Source of the DNA: Prorocentrum cordatum
Lineage: Eukaryota > Sar > Dinophyceae > Prorocentrales > Prorocentraceae
Reading direction: 5' to 3'
DNA length: 64,000 nucleotides
Assembly (NCBI GenBank): GCA_963575745.1
Contig: CAUYUJ010015950.1
Span: 240,156 to 304,155, forward strand
The position numbers and the translations under genes were made by a program. Position 1 is the first letter of the stretch. The number at the start of each line of letters is the position of its first letter. Below, one piece after another: positions 42,121-55,119 of the stretch. The notes under the pieces were generated by a model that saw nothing but the letters and a program-made list of their open reading frames with translations, was not told the origin of the DNA and ran no database searches.

Positions 42121-42360
42121 TGAACTGTGGAAGCGCGCGAGGGCCGCGCGCCTTTAGTCCGCCGCCAGTTGTTGGCGTGTAAGTAGACATTGACTGGCAT
42201 CCCCTAGCAATCCCTGCGCAGTCCAGGCGCGTAAGAGAATGTGTCTGCACAGACCTTGTAGCGTTCTGAACTGCGGGGGCGCGCGAGGGCCGCGCATCTT
42301 CAGCCCACCGTCGGTTGCAGGCGCGCAAGTAAGCATTGACTGCCATCTCCTAAACATTCC
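42121..42360 (+). repeat. Direct duplication of about 92 bp, 146 bp apart
   Basis: TGAACTGTGG...GCGCGCGAGGGCCGCGC...CATTGACTGGCATC at 42121 is repeated at 42267 as TGAACTGCGG...GCGCGCGAGGGCCGCGC...CATTGACTGCCATC, about 85 percent alike by eye. Confidence 0.7.
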
Positions 42361-43765
42361 CCGGCGCCAGGCCTCGGCGCCGCCGCGCTAGGAGGGCTGC
42401 AGAAAAGGCCCTGCCGCGCGGCCGCCAAGACCTGCAGGTCTCCAGCGGACCAGGTGCGCAGCAGGGCCTGCGCCTCCTTGCCTCCTTGCCTGGCCCCAGC
42501 GCTTCGAGCGCGAAAACGAGCAACGCGGGCCCCAGGCAGCGCCGGCGCTTGCGTTCCTCAGCTGCCGCAGCCGCGGCACCGCCCCGGATCGCGCGGCTGC
42601 GGGCGGCGCCCGCGCAGACCCCGAGCACGGCGTCGGTAACCATGACATCGACGAACTGCCGCCCAGCGACGGGGTCTTTAGGTCACGTCCAGGCGCGCGG
42701 CTTCCACGCTGCCGTCCGGGCGGGCGCGGTCCCAGGTGGGCGCGTCCTGCTCGGCGTCCAAGCCCGCGGCGCCCCGCTCGGCCAACCAGCTGGCCAGCCA
42801 GTCTCGCGCGCCGTCGTGCTTGAAAATGGCCAGGCCGCCCGCAGGGCAGTCGACCGCGTGACCAGGCGCGCACAGGTCGGCGCCACAGGCCGTGCCGTCG
42901 CGTTTCCGTCGCAGGCAGGTGGCGCTGGCTAATTACCTCGGGCAGCGGCGAGCGCAGCCGGATGGCGAGCGCGGGCTGCAGGTGCTCGTCAGCCACGAGG
43001 TGGTCCTGCTGTCTGGTGGGGCAGCAGGAATCACCGCGCCTTTGCCGCCCGCGGGGCGGAGGCTGGCGGCCGCGCTGAAGGAGGCCAGCAAGCGAGCGCG
43101 TCGCTGGTCCTGCGCCAGCTGGGTCAAGCGTTTCTGCGCCTTCTCCTGGCACTCGGCCGCGGCGTCGATCTAGGAAACGGCGTTCGCCCCGGCGGTCCGC
43201 CCAACCTGCTCGGCCGTCGCCCACGTCTGAGGGCAAGCGGCGGCGAAGGCTTGGAGGCTTTGCACATCCCACTCGCGGCGCCTGCCAGGAGCCCACGAAC
43301 GCGGGCAGGCGTCGCTCCTTCAAGCTGTGCAAAAGCCAAGCCCGCAGCGCGCCAGGGGCAGGAAGGCCGTCTCGCGCGCGGTGGCCGTGAGCGGCTGCCC
43401 CGGCAGGAAGCCCTGCGCGTGCTGCAGGGCCCTGTCGTCGTAGGCGCGCGACCAGGCCTCGTCGAACAGGTCCTCCTTTTCCTCCTCTTCCTCCTCCTCC
43501 TCCTCCTCCTCCTCCTCCCCCTCCTCCTCCTTCTTTCTCCTCCTCCTCCTACACCGGCGGCGACGACGACGACGAAACATTTCCCGCTGTGCGCGCCGCA
43601 CTGCGGCGCCCGCGCCTTCGACACGAGGTCCTGGAAGTCGGCCTCGTTGGCCATCGGCTTGCCGTCCACCTGCACCCAAGGAGGAGCAGAGGGTCCGAAA
43701 CCTCCCAAATCCGCCACCGTGTCGCAGGCACTGGGCGGGGCGTCCTCAGGACCCCAGGCCCTCAA
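42350..43765 (-). pseudogene. LINE-type polyprotein C-terminal remnant
   Basis: Minus-strand pieces in shifting frames follow the order of a non-LTR retrotransposon after the RT core: EDLFDEAWSRAYDDRALQHA and ETAFLPLARCGLGFCTA, then DVQSLQAFAAACPQTWATAE, VADEHLQPALAIRLRSPLPE, a Cys/His cluster TACGADLCAPGHAVDCPAGG (about 42915-42840), WLASWLAERG, and DVMVTDAVLG with AAAAAAEERKRR. The Cys/His cluster followed by a charged D...E...K region is what one expects from the zinc knuckle and C-terminal nuclease of such elements. A TCC-encoded poly-Glu/Lys insert lies at 43470-43555. The RT catalytic core itself is not present. Family assignment is by pattern and moderate. Confidence 0.5.
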
Positions 43766-43769
43766 TTAG

Positions 43770-44920
43770 CGGAGTTCCCCGGCGGTTTGGGGAGAGGATG
43801 TGTGGCCCTTGCGTGGTTGGGAATCCACACTTCCCACGTTTCCCACGAAGGCCCTTAGGCTCCCAGGTGGTCCAAAGAGGCTTCCAAGACGGCCGCAGAA
43901 GGGGCCGAGAAGGAGGAACTCGAACTGACAGCTAGAGCCCTTCACCCCAAGATGACCCCGAGGCCGCAGCAGGCACGCAAACCCAAGAGGCCCCCAGACC
44001 CCCCCGAGAAGCCCCCAGGCCTCCAGGATATCCCGTGATGCCCCCTAGAGGCCCCCAAAGAGAGCCCAGCGAGGCGTCAAAGGGGCTCCCAGGAGGCCCC
44101 CACAAGAAACCCGGGGGCCTTTGGTCCACGACCCAGCCATGGTGGCGGGACGGGCCGAGGGCCCAAAAAATCGTCCGTCACCTTCTACTTGCACGGCGTG
44201 CCGAACCTGAACTACGGTGGGGGCATTGGACAGGGAACCCTTAGATAAGGAACCCAGTGTCTGAAAGCCAGTGGAACACCAATCGCGGATCGGCCACGGA
44301 TGCCACTGGCGCTCCCATCAGGTAAGGAGCCCTCCATGGTCTGAAGCCTCCAGGGCACATTCCTTAACAAACGCCCCCAGCGTAGCCCTTTTCGCCCTCC
44401 CACAAATTTCCTGGCTCAACCCGCGGGCCACGCGGCAAAGGTAGGAGGCAATGGCGCTTTCGCCCAGGATGACTCCAAGAGGGCATCCCAGACGGCCAAG
44501 TTGGCACAAGATGGCCTCAGAGAGGGTCGCAAGACGCCTCCAACACGACCAAGATAGCCCAAAGAGGGCCCGAGATGCCACCAAGACGGCCCAACATGAG
44601 TCCAAAAACCGAAAATCATTGATCCCCATCGGGAATTTCAATAATTGTCGGATCTTCTCGGGCTTCCGGCAGCCGAACCCGGCCCCAGATGCCTCCAAGA
44701 ACCAAGAGTGCCCCAAGGCTGGCCAAGAGGGCCACAGGAGGCCCCCACGACGGACTCAAAGGCGGCCCAGAGACAGCCCCTGAGACCTCCAAGACGGCCT
44801 CGAAGCGCCCGATTATGGCCCCACGACGCCCCAGAGGCGCTCCCGATACGGCCGCCGAAGACCAACATGCCCCTTAGAGGCCTAAGGGCCCACGGCCCTA
44901 AAGAGGCCCCCAGCCGGCCT
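43770..44920. other. GC-rich gene-free region with CCAAGANGGCCC periodicity
   Basis: Many degenerate repeats of CCAAGATGGCC, GAGGCCCCCA and CAAAGAGGGCC at irregular 10-40-bp spacing. Both strands have open frames but codon composition follows the repeat. I see no gene. Confidence 0.4.
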
Positions 44921-44984
44921 CCTTTTTGTTATTACTATCAGTATTATCATTCTTCATTCTTAATATTAGTAAGGAGAATAGGAG

Positions 44985-45945
<961 letters not shown>

Positions 45946-46109
45946 CTCTTGCTAGTACGATCATGTGTATGATCATATTTCGTCTTACTATTGCTACTGT
46001 AATTGTTGATATTCTTAGTGGTAGTAATGCTGACGTTAGTATTAAATGTAATCTTCGTCTTCTTACTGATACTATTATGAACATTCCTCATACTCCTCCG
46101 CATCCCCAC

Positions 46110-46175
46110 CACCACCATCACCATCCATCCCCATCCCCATCCCCATCCCCGTCCCCATCCCCATCGCCTTTATCT
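46110..46175 (+). repeat. CCCCAT hexamer microsatellite
   Basis: About ten CATCCC units with one CGTCCC. Confidence 0.95.
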
Positions 46176-46194
46176 ACATAGCCGTTCTGGCTCA

Positions 46195-47220
46195 GACTCG
46201 TTGTGTACCACACCGTCTGTGTACACTGCGGTGGTTGTGCACAACACAAGAGCCGCGTGCACCACAGCGCATGGCAAACATTTGCGCCACAGCGCTTCCG
46301 TGCACCTCCAAGGTCCCGCCGGGGCCCAAATCTGGAAAATCGCTGGGGGCCCGAACATATCAAGTTCAATATGTCAATTATGTATGATTATTCATATTTC
46401 TGGCCAGGCGTGCGATACCCCCGTTTTTGGCCGACCATTTTTGTGTACACCACAGCGCCTGTCCAGCGTGCGCCACGACGCTTTTGCACACCACGCCTGC
46501 TTGTGTACACTGCAACGCTTGTCTACACAACAATGACTGTGTACACCACAGTGCCTCTGTACACCACAACACCCGCGTGCACCGCAGCGCCTGTGCACAC
46601 CACACAGACTGCCTGTGAACACGACGACGCCTATGTGCACCACGGTTGCTGCTTCAGCATCATTTTCGTGCACCACAATTCTGGTGCACCAAACTGCGTG
46701 TGTACACCACAGAACTGCGTCCACTTCCAGGGCCCCTGGCAGGACCGAACTCCATAAAATCGTGCGGAATCCGAACGCATCAAACCCAATCCGTAAGCTA
46801 TTTGTGGTTATTGATTTTTCTTGCGCAAGGAACGGTCCCGTCTTTTTGGGCCCACAACGCCAGTGTGCACCATAGCGAATGTGTGCACAGCAGCGGATGT
46901 GAACACCGCAGCGCCTGTGTGCACCACAAGGTGTGGCACACCGCAATGGCAGTGCACCAGTGCTCCTGTACACCACCACGCCTGGGATGCCTGCACGCAT
47001 GATAACTGATGTTGCAACGGTTGCACACACCACAAAGCCTGTCTTTGCCAGATTGCCTGGGTGCATCACGATGCCCGCGAGCACCGCGCGACCTACGTGC
47101 ACCTATGCTTGCGTGCGCCACAACGCCTGCATACACAACAGATCTTGCAGCAACAGCAGCAAATTCGCGCACCAAATCGCCTCGCTGCCTGTGCACAACG
47201 CAATGCCTGTGTACGCCATG
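46195..47220 (+). repeat. GTGCACCACAGCGCCTGT array with two unique blocks
   Basis: Degenerate 18-24-bp units such as GTGTACACCACAGCGCC. Two diverged copies of a 130-bp non-array block (about 46300-46440 and 46720-46860; both with CGAAC.CATCAA and TGATT) interrupt it. No gene. Confidence 0.75.
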
Positions 47221-47239
47221 CTCACGTGCACGTCCAGAT

Positions 47240-47410
47240 GCCTATGGACGACGTCAGTCGTCGTCGGTCGTCGGTGTCGTCGTCGTCGTCGTCGTTCGTC
47301 GTCGTCTATCGTCATCTATCGTCGTCTGTCGTCATCTGCTGTCTGTCGTCTGTCGTCTGTCGTCAGTCGTCAGTCGTCGTCGTCGTCGTCGTCGTCATCG
47401 TCGTCGTCTC
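47240..47410 (+). repeat. CGT microsatellite
   Basis: CGTCGT tracts with GTCGTCTGTCGTCAGT variants. Confidence 0.93.
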
Positions 47411-48145
47411 CCCATGCCACTCCAAGCCCCACCGCGCCGTTGGACAGTTTTCCCTGCAAGCTCCCTGCGCTCCCCCCCCGGGCCTGCACAACCGGCTAAG
47501 TTAGGTTAGGTCATCCTGGGGCGGCGGGGGGGGACGAGCCCGATAATCCGGGTTATCGCCGGACCCAAAAAAAACTCTCCTGCGTGCACCATAGTGCAAG
47601 CCCGCGTGCACAGACCCTAGGCTGCCCGGGATCGCGCGCTGGAGCGGGGCCGGGGCGTTACCGCTACTGGGGGGGCGGGGGAAGGTGGGGGGGTAACATG
47701 CGTTATCCCTTGGGTGGATACCAAAAAATGGTCTCATCCTTGTAGTCCCCGTTCCAACGGCCCCCGTCCTGGTGTAGCTCGGTCCCTTTGGGCTGAGTGG
47801 GCCAGTGAGGGGCCACTCGGGCTTGGGTCTCTGGGGCAAGTCTCGCGCTCGCGCCCTGCCACGCCCTTGCCTTTCAGTGCAACAATAGTAGATGTCTTGT
47901 GCAACTGACTGATGCCCTGTTGTCGGCGCCGAGCCGAGGGTCGATCCGTGAGGGGTGGGGGCCATAGTGGGCGCTCCGAGAGGAACTCGCGAAGCCCCCG
48001 CCCCAAAGCGGCTCTCGCCGAGGCGAGGTCGCCCTTTTTTGCGCCTGCTGCACGGTGCATAAAGCTCACAGCATTTCCCACAGATGCTGTGTGGAGTCGC
48101 CTCTGGCTTGTGTGGTGAGGCCTGTCGAGGCAAAGCATCACTTTA
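47411..48145. other. Gene-free unique sequence
   Basis: About 0.7 kb, GC-rich. A minus-strand frame crosses it but its composition gives no support. A near-palindrome CGATAATCCGGGTTATCG lies at about 47540. Nothing recognised. Confidence 0.4.
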
Positions 48146-48149
48146 TCTA

Positions 48150-48188
<39 letters not shown>

Positions 48189-48407
48189 CGTCATCATCAT
48201 CATCATCATCGTCATCATCATCATCACCATCACCATCATCATCATCATCATCATTATTATTATCATCATTTGCATCAGCATCAGCATCATCATCATCAGC
48301 ATCAGTATCAGCATCATCATCACCATCATCATCATCAGCAGCATCATCATCAGCATCAGCATCAGCATTATCATCATCATCATCATCATCATCAACATCA
48401 CCATCAC

Positions 48408-48455
<48 letters not shown>

Positions 48456-48650
48456 TGTCATCATCATCAACAGCACCAACACCGCCAACAGCATCAGCAT
48501 CGACATCGGCATCAGCATCAGCATCATCATCATCAACAACAGCAGCAACAGCATCAGCACCAGCATAAGCATCAGCATCAGCATCATCATCATCACCACC
48601 ACCATCATCATCATCATCAACATCATCATCATCCTCATCATCATCACCAC

Positions 48651-48691
<41 letters not shown>

Positions 48692-48755
48692 GCATCATCA
48701 TCGTCATCATCGTAATCACCATCTCATCATCACCATCATCATCACCGCCACCACC
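48150..48755 (+). repeat. CAT microsatellite, 0.6 kb
   Basis: ATC/CAT repeats with CAG and CAC interruptions. Poly-His, poly-Ile and poly-Met frames are by-products. Confidence 0.96.
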
Positions 48756-48828
48756 GTGAAGCCTCCTTGGTGCTGTCACGCCCGACCTCGCGCCTGAAAG
48801 AGTCGGCCGAGATGGGGGCGTCCGAGCT

Positions 48829-49002
48829 ATGCGGGCGCGGCGCCACCGCGCGGCAGTCGCCGTGAGCTTCAGGGACTACGTCGACGCTATCGCGGAGGAC
48901 GGCAGCGAGCAGCTGGAGCCTCTGGATGGCAGGCCGCGGGTGCGGTTGCCTAGGGAGCTCAGGCGCCTGCGGAAACGCCTCTTTCTACTAGGGCCAGCAG
49001 CG
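48829..49002 (+). CDS. Possible exon, unrecognised
   Basis: A plus-strand stretch reading VSFRDYVDAIAEDGSEQLEP and RVRLPRELRRLRKRL, with high G/C third positions and no repeat structure, between the CAT array and the 185-bp tandem units. It could be an exon of the same gene as 49546-49860. Boundaries are not defined. Confidence 0.25.
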
Positions 49003-49540
49003 GTCCTTGGGGAGCCCAGACAGGGGCAAACCCTAACGGAGGGCAACGGACCTTGGCGCGAGGCCGCAGGCATGCGGGTGGCCGAAGCCCTTGACCAGGT
49101 CAAGCCTCCACCCTGGGCCGCGGATGCGCGGGTGGCCGAAGCCCAAAGGGAGAGAGGCCCCGCGTCGGCGTCGGGGCGCAGAGACGTCCTTGGGGAGCCC
49201 GTTGCTGGGCAGACCCAGAATGGGGGGGGGTGAGCTCTGGGGCAAGGCCGCAGACGTGCGGGTGGCCGAAGCCCTTGACCGAGCTCAGTCCCATTCCAGG
49301 GCCACGGACGCGTGGGTGGTCGACGCCCCTGGGATGATGGCCCCCTCCCAGCGGCTGGCGTCGGGACGCGGAAGCGTCCTTGGGGGGAAACAGACAGGGG
49401 CAGACCCTAAAGGGAGGGAGAGGCGAGCTCGTGCTCGAGGCCGCAGACGTGCGGGTGGGCGTTTCCCTCGACCGAGCTCAGCCTCCGCTCAGGGCCACGG
49501 ACGCGTGGGTGGTCGAGTCCCCATGAGCCGAGCGCCCCCT
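49003..49540 (+). repeat. Three imperfect tandem units of about 185 bp
   Basis: GTCCTTGGGG recurs at 49003, 49186 and about 49375. Units share GCAGACGTGCGGGTGG, CCTTGACC.AG and CACGGACGCGTGGGTGG. If the neighbouring coding-like stretches are exons, this could be intronic satellite. Confidence 0.75.
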
Positions 49541-49545
49541 CCCAG

Positions 49546-49860
49546 GCGCTGGAGGACCAGAAGGGCATGCACAAGCGCAAGTTCGGCCTGGACCTGGGCG
49601 AGGGCGGGGGCTTCTTCGAGGGCGGGCTGGAGGACCCGAAGGACCAGTACAAGCGCGAGGTCGGCCTGGGCCTAGGCGCGAACGTGAGCGTGTGCGAGGA
49701 CTGGTCGGAGTGCGGCGGCCTTGGCGGCGGCACAGGCTTCCTGTCTGCGCGCGAGCTCCTGGATGCGGGGGCCGCCTCTCGGACCTCCCTCGCCGCGGCC
49801 AGCATCCTCCTGGGGGTCCCACTCGAGGCCCCGTACCAGCTCGCAAGCGTCGCGGGCTGA
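49546..49860 (+). CDS. Candidate exon with KR-GL-LG repeats
   Basis: It follows a pyrimidine tract ending CCCAG, a plausible splice acceptor, and reads [20 protein letters not shown] then [20 protein letters not shown]: two copies of LED-x-K-x(3)-KR-x(2)-GL-x-LG. It continues [20 protein letters not shown] and stops at 49860. Third positions are almost all G or C, as in dinoflagellate genes, and the stretch is not tandem DNA. I recognise no family, and the true end may be a donor before the stop. Confidence 0.45.
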   Translation, partial: ALEDQKGMHKRKFGLDLGEGGGFFEGGLEDPKDQYKREVGLGLGANVSVCEDWSECGGLGGGTGFLSARELLDAGAASRTSLAAASILLGVPLEAPYQLASVAG

Positions 49861-50049
49861 GTCGCCGTGACTGCTCGGGCGTCGTTTTCCGCCTGCTTCG
49901 GCTGGGGCGGGGGCGGCTTCTCGGCACTCAGGCGAATCTGCGTGTGTGCCTTGGGCACGAGACCGTGCGTTGCCTCCGCAGAGCCAAAGGGAAACGCCTC
50001 GGTCCGAGGGGCAGTACGAGCTAGGAGCTCCTGACCTCTTTAGACGCGT

Positions 50050-50111
50050 GGGTCATCATCATCATCATCACCACCACCACCATCACCACCACCACCACCA
50101 CCACCACCACC

Positions 50112-50196
<85 letters not shown>

Positions 50197-50498
50197 GCAT
50201 CATCATCATCACCATCATCATAATCATCATCCTCATCCTCATCATCATCATCCTCATGCTCATCTTCATCCTCATCATCATCATCACCATCATCATCAGC
50301 ATCGTCATCATCATCATCAGCATCAGCAGCATCATCATCACCATCATCATCATCAGCATCATCATCAGCACCAACACCAGCCTGAGCATCATCATCATCA
50401 TCAGCATCATAATCACCATGATCATCATCATCAGCATCACCATCACCACCACCATCACCATCATCCTCATCCTCATCATCACCATCATCATCAAATCA

Positions 50499-50548
<50 letters not shown>

Positions 50549-50549
50549 G

Positions 50550-50612
<63 letters not shown>

Positions 50613-50615
50613 GAG
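50050..50615 (+). repeat. CAT/CAC microsatellite, left block
   Basis: CAT, CAC and CAG trinucleotides and a GTCATC hexamer tract. The signature CAGCACCAACACCAGCCTGA near 50367 is shared with the right block. Confidence 0.95.
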
Positions 50616-51761
50616 AGAGCGTGATCCACCGCCACTTTACTGTGGAAAATTGCAACTTTTTCCTCCGGAACCCGGGGTCGCCCCCCCCCCCCTCCGAAAA
50701 TCCCCCCCCCCTCTCCCCCGGCAAAACCCCCCCCTCCCCTAACCCCTCCCCCCCCCCCCTCCTCCCGCTCGAAAACCGGGGGGGTCACTACGGTTCGAAC
50801 CCCTCCCCCCCCCCCCCTCCGGATCCGAAAACCGGGTGGGTCACTACCGGTTCGAACCCCTCCCCCCCCCCCCTTTCCTTGCCCTCCGGATCCGGAAAAC
50901 CGGAGGGGGTCACTACCGGTTCGAACCCCCCCCTACTCACCGCCAGCAAACGACTCCCGGTCCCCACCACCGTCCGCATCACATCCCCCACTGGTGTTCC
51001 CAGCACCACTGTCCTCACCACCGCTGTCCCCACTGGTTCCACCACCGCCCCTACTGTCCCCACCAGTGGCCCCACCACTGTCGCACTGTCCCCGCTGTCC
51101 CCAGAACTGTTCCCACCACGGTTCCACTCTCCCCACTGTCTCCACGGCCCCAACCACTGCCCGACTATCCCCACTGTCCCCACTGTCCCACTGACTCCTC
51201 CGCTGTCCCACTGAGCTGTCCCACTGTTCCCACCACTGTCCCCACTGTCCCCACCACTGTCCCCACTGTACCTCTGTCCCATTGTCCCACCGCCGTCCAC
51301 TGTCCCACTGTTTCCACCCATTTTGTCCCCACACCACTGTCCCCCACCACCACCGTCACCACCACTGTCCACTGTCCCCCCCTGTTCCACCATTGTCCCC
51401 ACCACTGTCCCCACCACTACCGTCCCCACCACTGTCCCACTGTCCCACTGTCCCCACCACTGTCCCGCTATCCCCTCACCACTGTCCCCACCAACACCGT
51501 CCCCACCACTGTCCGCACCCCCACTCGGTTTTCGAGGGGGGGGGGGGGGGTTCGAACCGGTAGTGACCCCCCCCGGTTTTCGAGGGGGGGGGGAGGGGTT
51601 CGAACCGGTAGTGACCCCCCCCCCTTTTCATGATGAGCTGGGGGGGGGGGAGGGGTTCGAACCGGTAGTGACCCCCCCCGGTTTTCCGGAGGGGGGGGGG
51701 AGGGGTTCGAACCGGTAGTGACCCCCCCCGGTTTTCCGCCAGCAGCGGTAGAACACGCTCT
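50616..51761. repeat. 1.15-kb block with inverted ends inside CAT repeats
   Basis: Bounded by AGAGCGTG (50616-50623) and CACGCTCT (51754-51761). Inside, the left side has three units with TCACTACCGGTTCGAACCCC (TTCGAACC at 50793, 50851, 50920) and the right side has four in reverse complement (51551, 51599, 51656, 51706), with C or G runs between. The middle (50940-51530) is a CCACCACTGTCC array of period about 12. No gene. Confidence 0.8.
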
Positions 51762-51764
51762 TTC

Positions 51765-51779
51765 CTTCAGCATCAGCAG

Positions 51780-51877
<98 letters not shown>

Positions 51878-51932
51878 GCATCAGCATCAGCATCAGCATC
51901 AGCATCATCATCAGCACCAACACCAGCCTGAG

Positions 51933-51964
<32 letters not shown>

Positions 51965-52250
51965 GCATCATCATCATCATCACCATGATCATCATCATCA
52001 GCATCAGCATCAGCACCGTCATCATTTGCATCAGCATCATCATCACCACCACCATCACCATCATCATCATCATCATCATCATCATCAGCAGCATCAGCAG
52101 CATCACCAGCAGCATCATCATCAGCACCATCATCAGCATCACCATCACCATCATGATCACCACCAACACCATCACCATCACCATCACCATGACCATCACC
52201 ATCAGCATCATCATCATGTTCATATGCATCTTCATCTTCATCATGCTCAC
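51765..52250 (+). repeat. CAT microsatellite, right block
   Basis: The same repeat type and orientation as the left block, with the shared CAGCACCAACACCAGCCTGA signature near 51912. Confidence 0.95.
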
Positions 52251-54270
52251 TCATCTTCGAACCTCAGCCACCTTCGGAGAAGTGTACGTGACCCCCGCAC
52301 CCCGCACCCCCTGAGTCTGGACGGGCGGAAGGGGGGGGGGAGATGGGTAGTTAGAGCCCCCCCGAACCCCCATACCCCCCCCCCCCGGAACCCAGCCCCC
52401 CCATCGACCACCCTCCCATTCCCCCCCTAATCCATTCCCCGCACCCACCCACCACTCAAAACAAAAAAAGCATTCCCATTGTAAGTCGGGGCCCTCCTCC
52501 TCCTCCCCCGTGCTACCCCTCCGGGGATCAGAGCGAGGCCGCGAACCAGTCCGCATGAGCCGCCGCGGCGGGGAGGCAGACGTGCGGGGCCAGTGGGCAC
52601 CCAAGCACGTCCGACGATGTGACCCTCCCCCAGCGCGGCCCCGGAGGGTTCGACCTCTTTCCGGGGAGGTGATCGTGGCGGGCGGGTCGGAGCCTTCCAG
52701 GGAGGGGGGGTGATATCGAAGCTCTAATGGCGCCTTCCGCCCTGGATCGGGCGGGTGGCAATGGAGGGTGACCCAAATGGGGAATGAAGAACAGGGCCCT
52801 GACCCTGGGGTCAGGCAGCGGGCCCTGGAGGCCAAATCTGGAGGCCTCCCCAATAGGGTCCGAGCAGATGGGGTCGGAGGATCGCGCCGCATTCCCGATG
52901 CGTCGCGGATGCATCGACGATGCATGAGCGATGCACTGGCAGCGTCGCCGATGCATCGGCGCCGTCGGCGCGGAGAAACTCGGGCCCCACATCGAGCAGC
53001 ATCGCCGATGCACCGAGGGTGCAGCAGGATTCTCCCACCCATCTGCCCGGACCCCGTGCGGGAAGCCTCGAGGCGACAGGCCCGGGAGGCCGGAATCGAG
53101 GAAGAACACCGCGATGGAACAACATCGCGCTGTTGGAGATCGTGGCGCAGGCATTGGCGGCGAGCCTGGGGGGGGGGGGGGAGTGAGAGGGGGCGGGCCT
53201 GCTCCGAAGCCCTCCGAGCCGTCTGAGAAGCCGTCTCTGCTCTGCAAAGAAGGCCCTCAGCAGGAGCTCGACCATGAGAAACCCTCCACGAGAAACCCAG
53301 CCCTGAGACCTCGGGACGTCCCCTGATTTTCGGTGCGGGAACGTCGCGCTTTCCAGTGCAAAACCATCGAAACCCAAGAAACCCAGGGCACCCTGGAGGC
53401 AAGTAGGGTGTTTCATGGCATGGGTTTCCGCTGTATCGGGGAGGCAAGAGGGGGGCGTCCAAGAGGGGGGGGCGCAAATCATGGCCGGCGGCATGTGCGC
53501 GACCCAGGGTGGGGCCAGGGACGTAATGAAATAAGAAGCGGCGCCATGAGATCTGGGGAGATACCATGGCCCCCGCCATGATATCCCCCCCCCCGTAGTC
53601 ATCACCCTCCGCTTTGCCGCCCCCGACTGGGAACAACTTCTCAGAAGGCCGGAGGACTTCCAGGCCTTTGGGCAGGCCCGCCCCCTCGGGACTCCCCATC
53701 CCAGGGCTCGCTCGCCGCCGACACTCGCTCGGCGTGGCCCGGGCCACCCGCGGGGGGCGCGGGGAGGGCCGCGCGCCCCTCTCCGCGATCTCGCCCGGAG
53801 AGCCCTCCGCTTCTCGAGGGCGGCGGCGCGAGAGCGCGCGGAGACCCGATCCGCGCGCCCCCGCGCGGCGCGGAGCGCGGGCTGCGTGGGCCTCCTCCGA
53901 GGACGGGGACGGCTGCTCGGGAGGCCCGAGGGCTGCCGAGGAGCCCCGCCGCCTTCTGGGAAGGCCCGCCCCCCAGCTCACTTGGCCCCCGGGCTCGCCG
54001 CCGAGGACGGCCAGGCGGGCGAGCACTGAGTCAGAGCAAGTTCGCCGAGACAGGCAGGCAACTTTTGGAGGCGGGCTGCACCGGAGAGGTCGGCACTGCG
54101 GGGTCTTCGGCCCATAGACACGGCGTCGACGTGATCAGCGACGGGGGCACCAGCACTGAGAGGGAGGGGAGGGGGGAGAGGGACGAGAGGGACGCGAGGG
54201 GAGTGGAAAAGAGGGCGGGGGAGGAGGAGAGGGAGGGGGGTGGGGAGGGAGGCCAGGCTAACAAAGAGAA
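52251..54270. other. GC-rich region, no assignable gene
   Basis: A 591-residue minus-strand frame spans 52251-54026 (start LARLAVLGGEPGGQ), but it is Arg/Pro/Ser-rich and parallels open frames on the other strand, so it is probably a GC effect. GATGCATCG-type palindromic repeats occur at 52895-53000. Homopolymer G or C runs lie at 52330-52390, 53168-53180 and 53585-53593. Confidence 0.3.
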
Positions 54271-54594
54271 TAGAAGAGCAAGCGGCAGGCGTTCGCAGCC
54301 CGCTGGTGACCATCATGCTCTTGTACCCCTCCAGCTTCTTGGCCTCAGGACCATCGCAACCCCAGCTATGACAATAGCTAAACGGATATGTGCGCACGCA
54401 CGTTTTTTTGTGTGCGCGCAGCAACGCTTCGGGCGCGGGCGAAATCTGAGTCGGCGACACTGTGCGCACCCACGCACGCACGCACATAGCCATGAGCGAA
54501 CATGCACCGCCTACGCCCACGAGCAAATGGCAGACAGTCGGGGTGGGGTACTAGTACTGCACATGCAAAGGCGCGTAACGTACACGCGCGTGGA

Positions 54595-54960
54595 ACACAG
54601 GCACACACACACACACACACACATGCGCGCGCACTCTCTCTCTCTCTCTCTTTTTACGTGCTGGCGACACGCAACTGGTGCGAAAGCAGTTCGAGTGCTG
54701 TACACATTTGTATATACACACATATGTATGTATGTATACATGGATGCGTGCATGCATGTAGTAATGAATGACTGGATGTGTATGTGCGTGTATGTATATG
54801 TGTAGGTAAGTAGGTTATGTGTGCATGCATGCATGTATGCATGTGTGTATGTGTGCGTGCATGCATGCATGGATGTATGAATGGTTATGCAGTTGTTTGT
54901 TTGTATGCATGCACATATATATATATATATATATGTCGACATTTGTATATATATGGTCGC
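54595..54960 (+). repeat. CA, CT and TGTA/ATGC microsatellites
   Basis: CA repeat at 54600-54622, CT at 54635-54652, then degenerate GTATGTATG and GCATGCATG with an AT run near 54917. Confidence 0.93.
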
Positions 54961-55119
54961 CCCCAAAAATATATCATACCTTCCGCCGTTGTGTCTGTCG
55001 TTACGTCGTCTGTTATTTCTTCACCGTGGGCGTTTGTGCCCCCTTCTCGTTTGATCTCATCATCTGCCCGCTCCCTTCACCGCCCTATCTCATATCATCT
55101 CTGCTGGGGGGAGATCTCC

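Noticed and set aside
42388-43332. 314-residue Arg-rich minus-strand frame
   Set aside because: It is an alternative frame across the LINE remnant; the recognisable motifs lie mostly in the other two frames.
47495-47515. GTTAGGTTAGGT as a telomeric repeat
   Set aside because: Only about two units, in the middle of unrelated sequence.
50793-51714. GGTTCGAACC resembling a tRNA B box, suggesting tRNA genes or SINEs
   Set aside because: No A box, cloverleaf or CCA-like end around any copy; the word is part of a palindromic repeat unit.
52251-54026. 591-residue minus-strand frame
   Set aside because: Low-complexity Arg/Pro/Ser composition in a GC-rich region with open frames on the other strand; no domain. 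Kept only as an unassigned region.
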